Below, one piece after another: positions 57,076 to 64,000 of a stretch of DNA of 64,000 bases. Numbering within the stretch: the first letter of the stretch is position 1; the number at the start of each line of letters is the position of its first letter. Origin of the DNA: DAOUVR01 sp034430535 (GTDB lineage Bacteria > Chloroflexota > Dehalococcoidia > E44-bin15); NCBI GenBank assembly GCA_964443325.1, contig CAYUCL010000004.1:1-64000 (forward strand), given 5' to 3'. Under the pieces are notes generated by a model. That model did no database searches, was not told where the DNA came from, and saw only the letters and a program-made list of their open reading frames with translations. Position numbers and translations under genes: made by a program.

Positions 57076-58364
57076 ACCAGCCCTAGCCGCTCAAAGATTG
57101 CATCGACATGGCGGATGAAGTAGGCGTAATCGAAAATGTCCTCCAGTTCGGCCTTTGACAGGTGCTTGCCGACTTCGGCATCGCCTATTAGAAGGTCAAG
57201 GAAGCTCGCCCTATCTTTCCACGCCTGCATCGCATTGCGCTGCACTATCCTGTAAGCCTCCTCCCGGCTGAGGCCCTTCTCAATCAGCGCCAGCATCACC
57301 CGCTGGGAAAAGACAAGCCCCTTAGTCAACTCAAGGTTCTCCCTCATGCGTTCGGGGTAGACCTGGAGTCCCTTCATAATGTAGGTAAAGATGTACATGA
57401 CATAGTCAAGCACCAGGCAGGAATCGGGGAGGATGATACGCTCGGTGGAAGAGTGGCTGATGTCCCGTTCATGCCACAGAGCGATATTCTCCATCGATGT
57501 CAGGGCATGTCCCCTAACCAGCCTTGCCAGGCCGCAGACTCGCTCGCAAAGCTCAGGGTTTCGCTTATGCGGCATCGCCGAAGAGCCCGTCTGCCCCGCT
57601 TCGAAGGGCTCTTCAGCCTCCAGAATCTCTGTTTGCTGCAAGCCCCTGATCTCCAAGGCGAACTTCTCCAGCGAGCTGGCGATGATGGCTAATGTTGTTA
57701 CAAACTGGGCATGGCGGTCGCGCTGTATAATCTGAGTGGAAACCAGCGCTGGCTCAAGCCCCAGCTTGGAACAGGCGATCCTCTCCACATCGGGGCTCAG
57801 GGTAGCATAGGTGCCCACCACGCCTGAGATTTTTCCTACAGAGATCGCCTTCCTGGCCTCTTCTAGCCTGTGTGCGTTCCTCTTCATCTCCTCCACCCAC
57901 AGAGCAAGCTTCAAACCGAAGGTGATAGGCTCAGCATGTACGCCGTGGGTGCGACCTATCATGATGGTCTTCTTGTGCTCTATCGCCTTCTCCTTCAACA
58001 CCTCGATAAGCTCGGCTATGGCTCGAGTGAGTATGTCGCACGCCTCACGCAACTGCAGATTGAGGGCTGTGTCCCAGACATCGTTGGTGGTGAGCCCCAA
58101 GTGAATGAAGCGGCTCTCCTCCCCCAGGCTCTCCGCCACCGAACCGAGGAAGGCAGTCATATCGTGGTGGGTTTTCTTGAGAATCTCGCCGAAGCGCCCG
58201 AGGTCGAAGCGTGCCTTTCGGATCTGGGGGATCGCCTCCCTGGGAATGGCTCCCAGCTCAGCCCAGGCTTCGCAAACTGCGATCTCAACCTGGAGCCACT
58301 TGTCGAACTTCGTTTCATCGGACCAGACTTTTTTCATCTCTGGCCTTGAGTATCTCTCGATCAT
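57072..58364 (-). CDS. purB: Adenylosuccinate lyase
   Basis: This 430-residue member of the fumarase/aspartase superfamily has the signature SSAMPHKRNPELCERV, with THHDMTAFLGSVAE and GRTHGVHAEPITFGLKLALWVEE. It removes fumarate from SAICAR and adenylosuccinate. Its C-terminus FDYAYFIRHVDAIFERLGLV is copied three more times downstream (P1-P3). It heads a minus-strand segment toward purC. Confidence 0.95.
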   Translation of the reverse strand: MIERYSRPEMKKVWSDETKFDKWLQVEIAVCEAWAELGAIPREAIPQIRKARFDLGRFGEILKKTHHDMTAFLGSVAESLGEESRFIHLGLTTNDVWDTALNLQLREACDILTRAIAELIEVLKEKAIEHKKTIMIGRTHGVHAEPITFGLKLALWVEEMKRNAHRLEEARKAISVGKISGVVGTYATLSPDVERIACSKLGLEPALVSTQIIQRDRHAQFVTTLAIIASSLEKFALEIRGLQQTEILEAEEPFEAGQTGSSAMPHKRNPELCERVCGLARLVRGHALTSMENIALWHERDISHSSTERIILPDSCLVLDYVMYIFTYIMKGLQVYPERMRENLELTKGLVFSQRVMLALIEKGLSREEAYRIVQRNAMQAWKDRASFLDLLIGDAEVGKHLSKAELEDIFDYAYFIRHVDAIFERLGLV

Positions 58365-58466
58365 CTTCTCAACCTTTTTTGAGTTTTAAACCGGATTCAA
58401 TGTTGGGCTTTGTTGTCCTGCATTAGTATATCATGTCCACCGTCGACGCTAAAGGCTCGATGAGAC

Positions 58467-59765
58467 CTAGAGTGTAGCCTTTCTGACCAGCTTTGGCTTA
58501 CGGGCAAGAAGAAGCGCCGAAATCGACACAATATATGCACCAAGGAAGACGACTAGACCAACAAAGTAGCTTCCCGAAACATCATAGATAGCTCCCATTA
58601 TGATTGGTCCCAGAGCGGAGCCTACAGCAGCGGCGGCTAGAACCCAGCCGAAGATAGTGCCAAAGGATGCCATCCCGAAGAACTGTCCGGTAACGAGAGG
58701 CTCTAAAGTAAGCCATCCTCCCATGGCGAACCCGTAGACGAAGACAAAGACCCAGACCATAGCCGTCGTATGAGTCATCATGAGGATAACAAGTCCGACA
58801 ATTTGCAGGGCAATGCAGAGAATACTGGCATACTTTGGGGTAAATCTGTCCGCTACAAAACCAAAGACTACTTTGCCTACGCCACCTATCCCTCCGGTCA
58901 AACCCAGAGCGAACGAAGCAGTCGCCAACGGAACTTCCATGTCTTTCAGAATGTTGACCTCATGCTGGAGCACGCCAGCTACCACCGAGCCAGCACAAAA
59001 AAAGGTAGCCAGCACCAACCAGAATGGAAGGCTGCGGAATGCCATGGAGAGTGTCCAGCTCTCCTCATTGGCGCTGGTAGTTCGGTTTGGATTGGAAGGA
59101 GCAGGCACACCAGCCGTTGCAGGCACCGTCTCACCTTCTCCAGGCTTGGCACCATAAGGCAATAGTCCCAATTCCTTTGGCCTGTTCCTCATGACAAACA
59201 TGACTGGGATGATGATTAGAACCGCAGTAAGCACTCCCAGAATTACAAATGCCATCCGCCATCCAGTGTATACTATTAAATAATGGGCCAAAGGGGCAAT
59301 AACTATGGCTCCCAGGGATACCCCTGCCATAGTAATACCCATAGCTATGCCTCTTCTTCTGTCGAACCAGTTGGAGATGGCAACGCCCACTGGTACAAAC
59401 CCTGCCCCACTCATCCCTATCCCCACAATGAAGTAGAAGACATACAAATGCCAGACGGCATTAGCCACGCCGAGGAGCATTAACCCAGCGGCACCAATCG
59501 CGGCGCCTATAAGTATCAGCTTCTTGGGCCCGTATTTATCCGTCAATTTGCCCGCTATCGGTCCAGTCAGTCCCACCATCAACATATAGAGCGAACCTGC
59601 TCCTGCGATAACCGTTGCGCCAGATTTGAACTCATCGAGCAGCGTAGGCAAGAATCTACTGAATGCGTAGAAGGCAGCCCCTGCATGAAACATGGTAACG
59701 AGTATGCATACCACGACAATCCACCAGCCATAGAAGATTCTTCCCTTTCCCAGTGATTGCGTCAT
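58467..59765 (-). CDS. MFS transporter, oxalate/formate antiporter-like (OFA) paralog 1
   Basis: The roughly 432-residue protein has twelve transmembrane segments. It starts GKGRIFYGWWIVVVCILVTMFHAGAAFYAFSRFLPTL and carries GKLTDKYGPKKLILIGA and NWFDRRRGIAMGITMAG, typical of OFA/monocarboxylate-type MFS carriers. A central cytosolic loop (about 200-240) links the halves. The ATG at 59765 with AAAGGAGAGG is preferred. It is closely similar to the next gene, so they are tandem duplicates. The substrate is probably a carboxylate. Confidence 0.85.
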   Translation of the reverse strand: MTQSLGKGRIFYGWWIVVVCILVTMFHAGAAFYAFSRFLPTLLDEFKSGATVIAGAGSLYMLMVGLTGPIAGKLTDKYGPKKLILIGAAIGAAGLMLLGVANAVWHLYVFYFIVGIGMSGAGFVPVGVAISNWFDRRRGIAMGITMAGVSLGAIVIAPLAHYLIVYTGWRMAFVILGVLTAVLIIIPVMFVMRNRPKELGLLPYGAKPGEGETVPATAGVPAPSNPNRTTSANEESWTLSMAFRSLPFWLVLATFFCAGSVVAGVLQHEVNILKDMEVPLATASFALGLTGGIGGVGKVVFGFVADRFTPKYASILCIALQIVGLVILMMTHTTAMVWVFVFVYGFAMGGWLTLEPLVTGQFFGMASFGTIFGWVLAAAAVGSALGPIIMGAIYDVSGSYFVGLVVFLGAYIVSISALLLARKPKLVRKATL

Positions 59766-59856
59766 AACCTCTCCTTTATTGCCAAATACTTCCTGCCGTC
59801 CTTGGCAGAGTATAGCCTGCCACACCACAATGAAGGTACCAAAGGCTTCTTGAAGG

Positions 59857-61149
59857 CTAGGTCGTGGAATCCCCAGTTGCTAGTTTCGGTTTTCTGGCGA
59901 AAAGGAGAGCGGCAAACGCCACAGCATACGCCACAATGAAGATGATAAGACCCAGTGTGTAGCTCCCTGAAGCATCATATATTAGCCCCATCAGAACCGG
60001 ACCCAAGGCCGAGCCGATCGCCCCACCAAGTAGCACCCAACCAAAGATGGCACCGAAAGAGCGTACACCAAAGAATTGCCCGGTAATAAGAGGCTGTACA
60101 GCGATATTCCCTCCCATGGCAAACCCGAAGACGAATACGAAGACCCAGACCATAGCCGTGGTATGGGTAAACATAAGAATGACTACCCCGATTAGTTGCA
60201 AGGCGATACAGACGATAGCCGTATATTTGGGTGACATTTTGTCTGCTATGAAGCCGAAACCTATCTTGCCCCCGCCACCTATAAATCCAGTCAAACCCAA
60301 AGCGAACGAAGCAGTCGCCAATGATACTTCCATGTCTTTCAGAATGTTGACCTCGTGCTGGAGCACACCTGCTACCCCAGCGCCAGCGAAGAAGAAAGTT
60401 ACCAGCACCAACCAGAACGGTAAGGTCTTCATGGCCCTGCCCATGGACCAGTCTGCCTCGATACTACCCCTCGTTTCTTTTACCTGAGACGAGCTCACCT
60501 GCTCTGATGATGCCTCATCACCTGTGGCCCTTGCGCCATCGGGCAATAGGCCAATATCCTCAGGCCTCTTCTTCAGCACTAGCAGCGCCAATGGGATGAG
60601 CAATACTGCGGTGAGCACCCCGAGGACCATGTATGCCATATGCCAGCCGATTTCCTCGATAAGATAATTAGCAAGTGGGGCCATGACTATTGCTCCTACG
60701 GATATCCCAGCCAGGGTGATTCCCATAGCTAGCCCCCGCCTCCTGTCGAACCAGTTAGCAATGGTGACACTTACCGGTGCAATCCCAGCCCCACTGAACC
60801 CTATCCCCAGCACAAAGTAGAGGACATATAGCTGCCACAGCGCACTGGTCAGGCTCAGCAGCATGAGCCCAGCGGCAGCGACCACAGCCCCCGAGACTAT
60901 CACCTTCTTAGGGCCATATTTATCGGTCAGTTTGCCCACTATCGGACCAGTAAGCCCCATCACGAGCAAATAGATCGATACTGCCGCGGAGATTGCCGCT
61001 GTGCTGGATCCCAACGCGTCTATGAGGGTAGGCATAAACCTCCCGAAGGCATAGAATGCAACTCCCGCGTGAAACATGAGTACAATTATGCCTACCGCGA
61101 CAATCCACCAGCCATAAAAGATCCTTCCCCTTCTCGGTGCCTGCTCCAT
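59857..61149 (-). CDS. MFS transporter, OFA-like paralog 2
   Basis: The 430-residue protein starts RRGRIFYGWWIVAVGIIVLMFHAGVAFYAFGRFMPTL and shares GKLTDKYGPKKVIVSGA, NWFDRRRGLAMGITLAG and the segment HEVNILKDMEVSLATASFALGLTG with its paralog. The central loop differs in sequence. AGAGGAGAGG precedes the ATG. It is located between purE and the first paralog on the same strand. Confidence 0.85.
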   Translation of the reverse strand: MEQAPRRGRIFYGWWIVAVGIIVLMFHAGVAFYAFGRFMPTLIDALGSSTAAISAAVSIYLLVMGLTGPIVGKLTDKYGPKKVIVSGAVVAAAGLMLLSLTSALWQLYVLYFVLGIGFSGAGIAPVSVTIANWFDRRRGLAMGITLAGISVGAIVMAPLANYLIEEIGWHMAYMVLGVLTAVLLIPLALLVLKKRPEDIGLLPDGARATGDEASSEQVSSSQVKETRGSIEADWSMGRAMKTLPFWLVLVTFFFAGAGVAGVLQHEVNILKDMEVSLATASFALGLTGFIGGGGKIGFGFIADKMSPKYTAIVCIALQLIGVVILMFTHTTAMVWVFVFVFGFAMGGNIAVQPLITGQFFGVRSFGAIFGWVLLGGAIGSALGPVLMGLIYDASGSYTLGLIIFIVAYAVAFAALLFARKPKLATGDSTT

Positions 61150-61225
61150 ATCCTCTCCTCTAATTCGAAAATAGATTCTCCTACTTCACCTTGGGTGGAT
61201 TGGTCGCCTTATACTACCGATCACA

Positions 61226-61261
61226 CCTAGAGCACCCCGATATAATCGGGTTAGGCTACCC
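61226..61261. repeat. Partial copy of the 3144-3226 palindromic element
   Basis: AGAGCACCCCGATATAATCG (61229-61248) is the reverse complement of the core of the element at 3.1 kb, and TAGGCTACCC follows, as TAGCCTACCCC does there. The AT-rich outer arms are missing. Confidence 0.5.
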
Positions 61262-61329
61262 TCTGTTCTTATGGTTTGTCAGCGGGCAACTGCCCATTGA
61301 GAGTTTACTATGAGGTACTTCCACGCCAT

Positions 61330-61782
61330 CTACTGATTCGTTAAACGTTGCCGATACCCTTCATATGCCTGTCTAATATCCTCGTGTTTGAGGCCGAGGA
61401 TCGCAGCAGCAAGGAGTGCGGCGTTTTTGGCACCGTCGATGGCGACGCAGGCTACTGGCACACCAGCGGGCATCTGAACCACGGAATAGATGGCATCTAC
61501 TCCCTTGAGTTCGCTCGTTGCAAGAGGAACGCCGATCACCGGAAGGGGGGTCCAGCTAGCGATAACACCAGGCAGGTGTGCTGCCCATCCAGCTCCAGCG
61601 ATAATAACCTCAAATCCCTTTTCTCGAGCATTTTGCCCATATTCCCTGGCCTTCTCCGGCGTTCGATGTGCCGAAATGATGGATACCTCATACTCAATCC
61701 CCAGCTCACCGAGCATATCCAGCGCTGGTTGCATCAACGGCTCATCCGATTTGCTTCCCATGACTACTCCAACGAGTGCCAT
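61330..61782 (-). CDS. purE: N5-carboxyaminoimidazole ribonucleotide mutase
   Basis: The 150-residue class I PurE has GVVMGSKSDEPLMQPALDML, SAHRTPEKAREY (catalytic His), IAGAGWAAHLPGVIAS and GVDAIYSVVQMPAGVPVA. It moves the carboxylate from N5-CAIR to give CAIR. It is three bases downstream of purD in the same operon. No purK is seen in the window. Confidence 0.94.
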   Translation of the reverse strand: MALVGVVMGSKSDEPLMQPALDMLGELGIEYEVSIISAHRTPEKAREYGQNAREKGFEVIIAGAGWAAHLPGVIASWTPLPVIGVPLATSELKGVDAIYSVVQMPAGVPVACVAIDGAKNAALLAAAILGLKHEDIRQAYEGYRQRLTNQ

Positions 61783-61785
61783 TTC

Positions 61786-63048
61786 TTAACCAACCTCCCT
61801 TTGGGCGATGTCTTTCCTATAATGGCAACCTTGAAAACGAATGCGAGGCAGATTGCCATAGACCTTTTCCTTCGCCTCAACAATGCTTTTACCTCTAGCG
61901 GTAACTGTGAGTACCCTTCCCCCATCGGTATAAATCACGCCTCCCTCTGCCCTCGTCCCAGCATGGAAGACCAGGATGTCTTTATCAACCATGTCCAGGC
62001 CAGTGATGGGGAAACCTGTTTTATAGCTGCCGGGATAGCCTCCTGAAGCCACAACCACACCAACACAGGCTTCATCGCTCCACTCAACCTTGATCTCATC
62101 CAGCCTGCCTTCGATGACTGCTAGCATGATTTCCACCAGGTCGCTTTCGAGGCGGGGCATCATCACCTGATTCTCAGGATCACCAAAACGAGCGTTAAAT
62201 TCTAAAGCCTTGGGACCATCATCAGTGACCATCAATCCGGCATAGAGAACACCTTTATAAGGCTTCCCCTCTTTCGCCATCGCCCGCACTGCAGGTTCAA
62301 GGATGGTCTCCTTTACCATATTCATCATCTCTGTATCGAAGAAATTTGGAGGGCTGTAAGCCCCCATACCGCCGGTATTCGGGCCTTGGTCTCCATCGAA
62401 CACCCTCTTGTAATCGCAGGCAGGCACCATAGGAACGACTGCCTTGCCATCGGTGAGGGCGAGAAGGCTTACCTCCTTCCCCTCGAGGCACTCCTCCACC
62501 AGCACCTGATCGCCAGCGCTACCCAAGATGCGATCCTGCATAATGGCGGACAATGCATTTAGCGCATCATCGATAGAGTAGGCTACAATGGCCCCTTTGC
62601 CTGCCGCTAACCCATCAGCCTTGACCACGATAGGGGGCTTTTGCGAGCTAGTATAGTCCTTCGCCTCACGATAGGACGAAAAAATCCTGCTCTTGGCGCA
62701 GGGGATGCCATATTTCTGCATCAATTCCTTGGCGAAGACCTTGCTTGACTCTATCTTCGTAGCTTCTCTATCGGGGCCAAAGATGGGGATATCACGACCT
62801 TGAAAGAGGTCCACAATGCCTGCTGCTAGCGGTACTTCGGGGCCAACAACCGCTAGCCCGATCTTTTTCTCTTTTGCGACGTGGGTCAGAGCATGGATAT
62901 CTGTAGCTTGAATACCAAGGTTTTCTGCTATAAGCCCAGTGCCTGCATTTCCTGGAGCAACATACAGCTTGGTGACCCTAGGGCTCTGACTGAGCTTCCA
63001 CACCAAGCTGTGTTCTCTTGCTCCGCTGCCAATGACAAGGATCTTCAT
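61786..63048 (-). CDS. purD: Phosphoribosylamine-glycine ligase
   Basis: The 420-residue ATP-grasp enzyme reads MKILVIGSGAREHSLVWKLSQSP, VVGPEVPLAAGIVD, PPIVVKADGLAAGKGAIVAYS and LEFNARFGDPENQVMMPRLESDL. It ligates glycine to phosphoribosylamine. It lies between the ferritin-like gene and purE on the minus strand. Confidence 0.95.
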   Translation of the reverse strand: MKILVIGSGAREHSLVWKLSQSPRVTKLYVAPGNAGTGLIAENLGIQATDIHALTHVAKEKKIGLAVVGPEVPLAAGIVDLFQGRDIPIFGPDREATKIESSKVFAKELMQKYGIPCAKSRIFSSYREAKDYTSSQKPPIVVKADGLAAGKGAIVAYSIDDALNALSAIMQDRILGSAGDQVLVEECLEGKEVSLLALTDGKAVVPMVPACDYKRVFDGDQGPNTGGMGAYSPPNFFDTEMMNMVKETILEPAVRAMAKEGKPYKGVLYAGLMVTDDGPKALEFNARFGDPENQVMMPRLESDLVEIMLAVIEGRLDEIKVEWSDEACVGVVVASGGYPGSYKTGFPITGLDMVDKDILVFHAGTRAEGGVIYTDGGRVLTVTARGKSIVEAKEKVYGNLPRIRFQGCHYRKDIAQREVG

Positions 63049-63064
63049 TCAATTCCTGTTTAAG

Positions 63065-63319
63065 CTATAGCCCCTCTCTCTTAAACATTTCGGCCTGGAT
63101 GGGATCCAGCTTCTGAATGAGTTTGGTTAGCTCGGCAACATGCTCTTTTTCATCATCGCGGATATGCTCTAGAACCTTTATCGACTCTTCGTCATCCATG
63201 CTGTCGATATGCTCCTGATACTGATTAATGGCCTGAAGCTCCCCGACAAGGTCTTCCCGCAACATCTCCAGAACTATGTCTGTGTCTTCATCATCTTCAT
63301 AGTCAGACTCGTATGTCAT
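63065..63319 (-). CDS. EncFtn-like small ferritin
   Basis: The 84-residue two-helix protein reads DLVGELQAINQYQEHI and RDDEKEHVAELTKLIQKLDP. E27, Y34, E57 and H60 line up at constant offset with E32, Y39, E62 and H65 of the encapsulated ferritin EncFtn, whose iron site forms at a dimer interface. The C-terminus (AEMFKREGL) shows no clear encapsulin-targeting peptide and no shell gene is in the window. The ATG at 63319 has GAAGGAGG six bases upstream; a TTG two codons earlier is too close. Confidence 0.75.
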   Translation of the reverse strand: MTYESDYEDDEDTDIVLEMLREDLVGELQAINQYQEHIDSMDDEESIKVLEHIRDDEKEHVAELTKLIQKLDPIQAEMFKREGL

Positions 63320-63341
63320 ATGCAACCTCCTTCAGCTTATT

Positions 63342-64000
63342 TCATTCCCACTCTATTGTTGACGGCGGCTTTGATGAGATATCATAAACCACCCGGTTCA
63401 CTCCATGTACCTCATTGACGATGCGATTGGCGATGCGAGCCAACAGGTCATAGGGCAGACGGGCCCAGTCTGCAGTCATAGCATCCTCAGAGGTTACTGC
63501 ACGGAGGGCAATAAGGTAACCATAAGTTCGATAATCCCCCATCACCCCAACGCTCTTGGTGTCAGTCAAGATAGCGAAGCTCTGCCAAAGATCGCGGTAG
63601 AGCTTAGCTTGTTTTATCTCATTCATCACAATCCAGTCGGCAGCCCGCAATATATCCAGCTTCTCCTTGGTCACCTCGCCGATGATACGTATAGCAAGGC
63701 CGGGGCCAGGGAAAGGTTGGCGCAGTACCATCTCCTCTGGCATGCCCAAGGCGAGCCCGACCTCCCTCACCTCGTCTTTGAATAGATACCTAAGCGGCTC
63801 GATCAAGTTGAAGGTCATACTTGTGGGTAGCCCACCTACGTTGTGATGGGTCTTAATCTTTGCAGAGGCCATACTTTCTGGAGCAGTGCTCTCAATAACA
63901 TCGGGGTAAAGGGTGCCTTGAGCAAGGAAACCTACCTTCCCCATCTTCGCAGCCTGTTCCTCGAAGACAGCTATGAATTCCTCGCCTATCAGGCGGCGCT
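63342..64000 (-). CDS. guaA: GMP synthase, C-terminal part (runs off the window)
   Basis: The frame is open to the last base, so the gene continues beyond 64000. The visible 219 residues cover the end of the ATP-pyrophosphatase domain and the dimerisation domain: GTLYPDVIES, KTHHNVGGLP, EPLRYLFKDEVREVGLALG, RQPFPGPGLAIRIIGEVT, SVGVMGDYRTY and the terminal NRVVYDISSKPPSTIEWE. It aminates XMP to GMP. Confidence 0.95.
   Translation of the reverse strand, partial: RRLIGEEFIAVFEEQAAKMGKVGFLAQGTLYPDVIESTAPESMASAKIKTHHNVGGLPTSMTFNLIEPLRYLFKDEVREVGLALGMPEEMVLRQPFPGPGLAIRIIGEVTKEKLDILRAADWIVMNEIKQAKLYRDLWQSFAILTDTKSVGVMGDYRTYGYLIALRAVTSEDAMTADWARLPYDLLARIANRIVNEVHGVNRVVYDISSKPPSTIEWE

Overview
The window is a contiguous bacterial chromosome segment of medium GC. 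Gene content and style suggest an anaerobic, uncultured member of the Chloroflexota, close to Dehalococcoidia. This is an inference from the combination of acyl-CoA catabolism genes (MFE-2-type SDRs, paired MaoC hydratases, acyl-CoA dehydrogenases, a CaiB/BaiF transferase, a thiolase), an aldehyde:ferredoxin oxidoreductase, a HisZ/HisG system, a class A RNase P RNA, many TTG/GTG starts and several families of dispersed palindromic repeats. No rRNA is present, so the placement is not proven.

Layout. 0.1-3.1 kb (minus): endonuclease III, a histidine phosphatase and a Kef-type antiporter. 3.3-8.3 kb (plus): tldD, a lipoprotein, pmbA, a HEAT-repeat protein and a GNAT acetyltransferase. 8.3-12.3 kb (minus): three MFE-2-like SDRs and two MaoC-fold proteins in one operon. 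12.5-20.3 kb: pcrA, an acyl-CoA dehydrogenase, speD-speE, a SirB1/TPR protein, a DoxX protein, tRNA-Phe, tRNA-Leu and tRNA-Gln, a CaiB/BaiF gene and tRNA-Asn. 20.3-21.7 kb: a fused HicB antitoxin with HicA. 21.7-27.4 kb: a glutaryl-CoA-dehydrogenase-like gene, small proteins, a membrane EEP phosphatase and a thiolase. 27.6-29.9 kb: an AT-rich island of nitrogenase-maturation-like small proteins between 90-bp direct repeats. 30.7-37.5 kb: a complete type III-A effector set (csm1-csm5, cas6) with no CRISPR array, adaptation genes or ancillary nuclease in view. 38-39.7 kb: tRNA-Met, a mazEF-type pair and a truncated NYN gene. 39.8-43.5 kb: a zinc-ribbon protein, a degenerate serine recombinase, RNase HI, rnpB and birA. 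43.5-47.6 kb (minus): AOR, SPFH protein and NfeD. 47.9-54.5 kb: a his operon (hisZ, hisG, phospholipase-C-like, hisD, hisC, hisB). 54.5-64 kb (minus): purine genes (purC, purB, purE, purD, partial guaA) mixed with a short NfeD, a methyltransferase, two MFS paralogs and an EncFtn-like ferritin.

The strongest unexplained structures are these. (1) Two unrelated cargoes, the lipoprotein gene and the hicBA module, are bracketed by the same pair of end sequences. Each end carries a core like the 3' end of tRNA-Asn, as if small recombinase-less cassettes had integrated there. (2) A ladder of purB 3'-end copies follows successive genes downstream of purB. (3) The nif-like island sits between 90-bp duplications of the start of a resident gene. 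(4) hisG is a tandem fusion in which the first half has lost the PRPP-loop signature. (5) The serine recombinase, set among housekeeping genes, has lost its catalytic serine and two active-site arginines. (6) A structured repeat of about 140 bp occurs twice.
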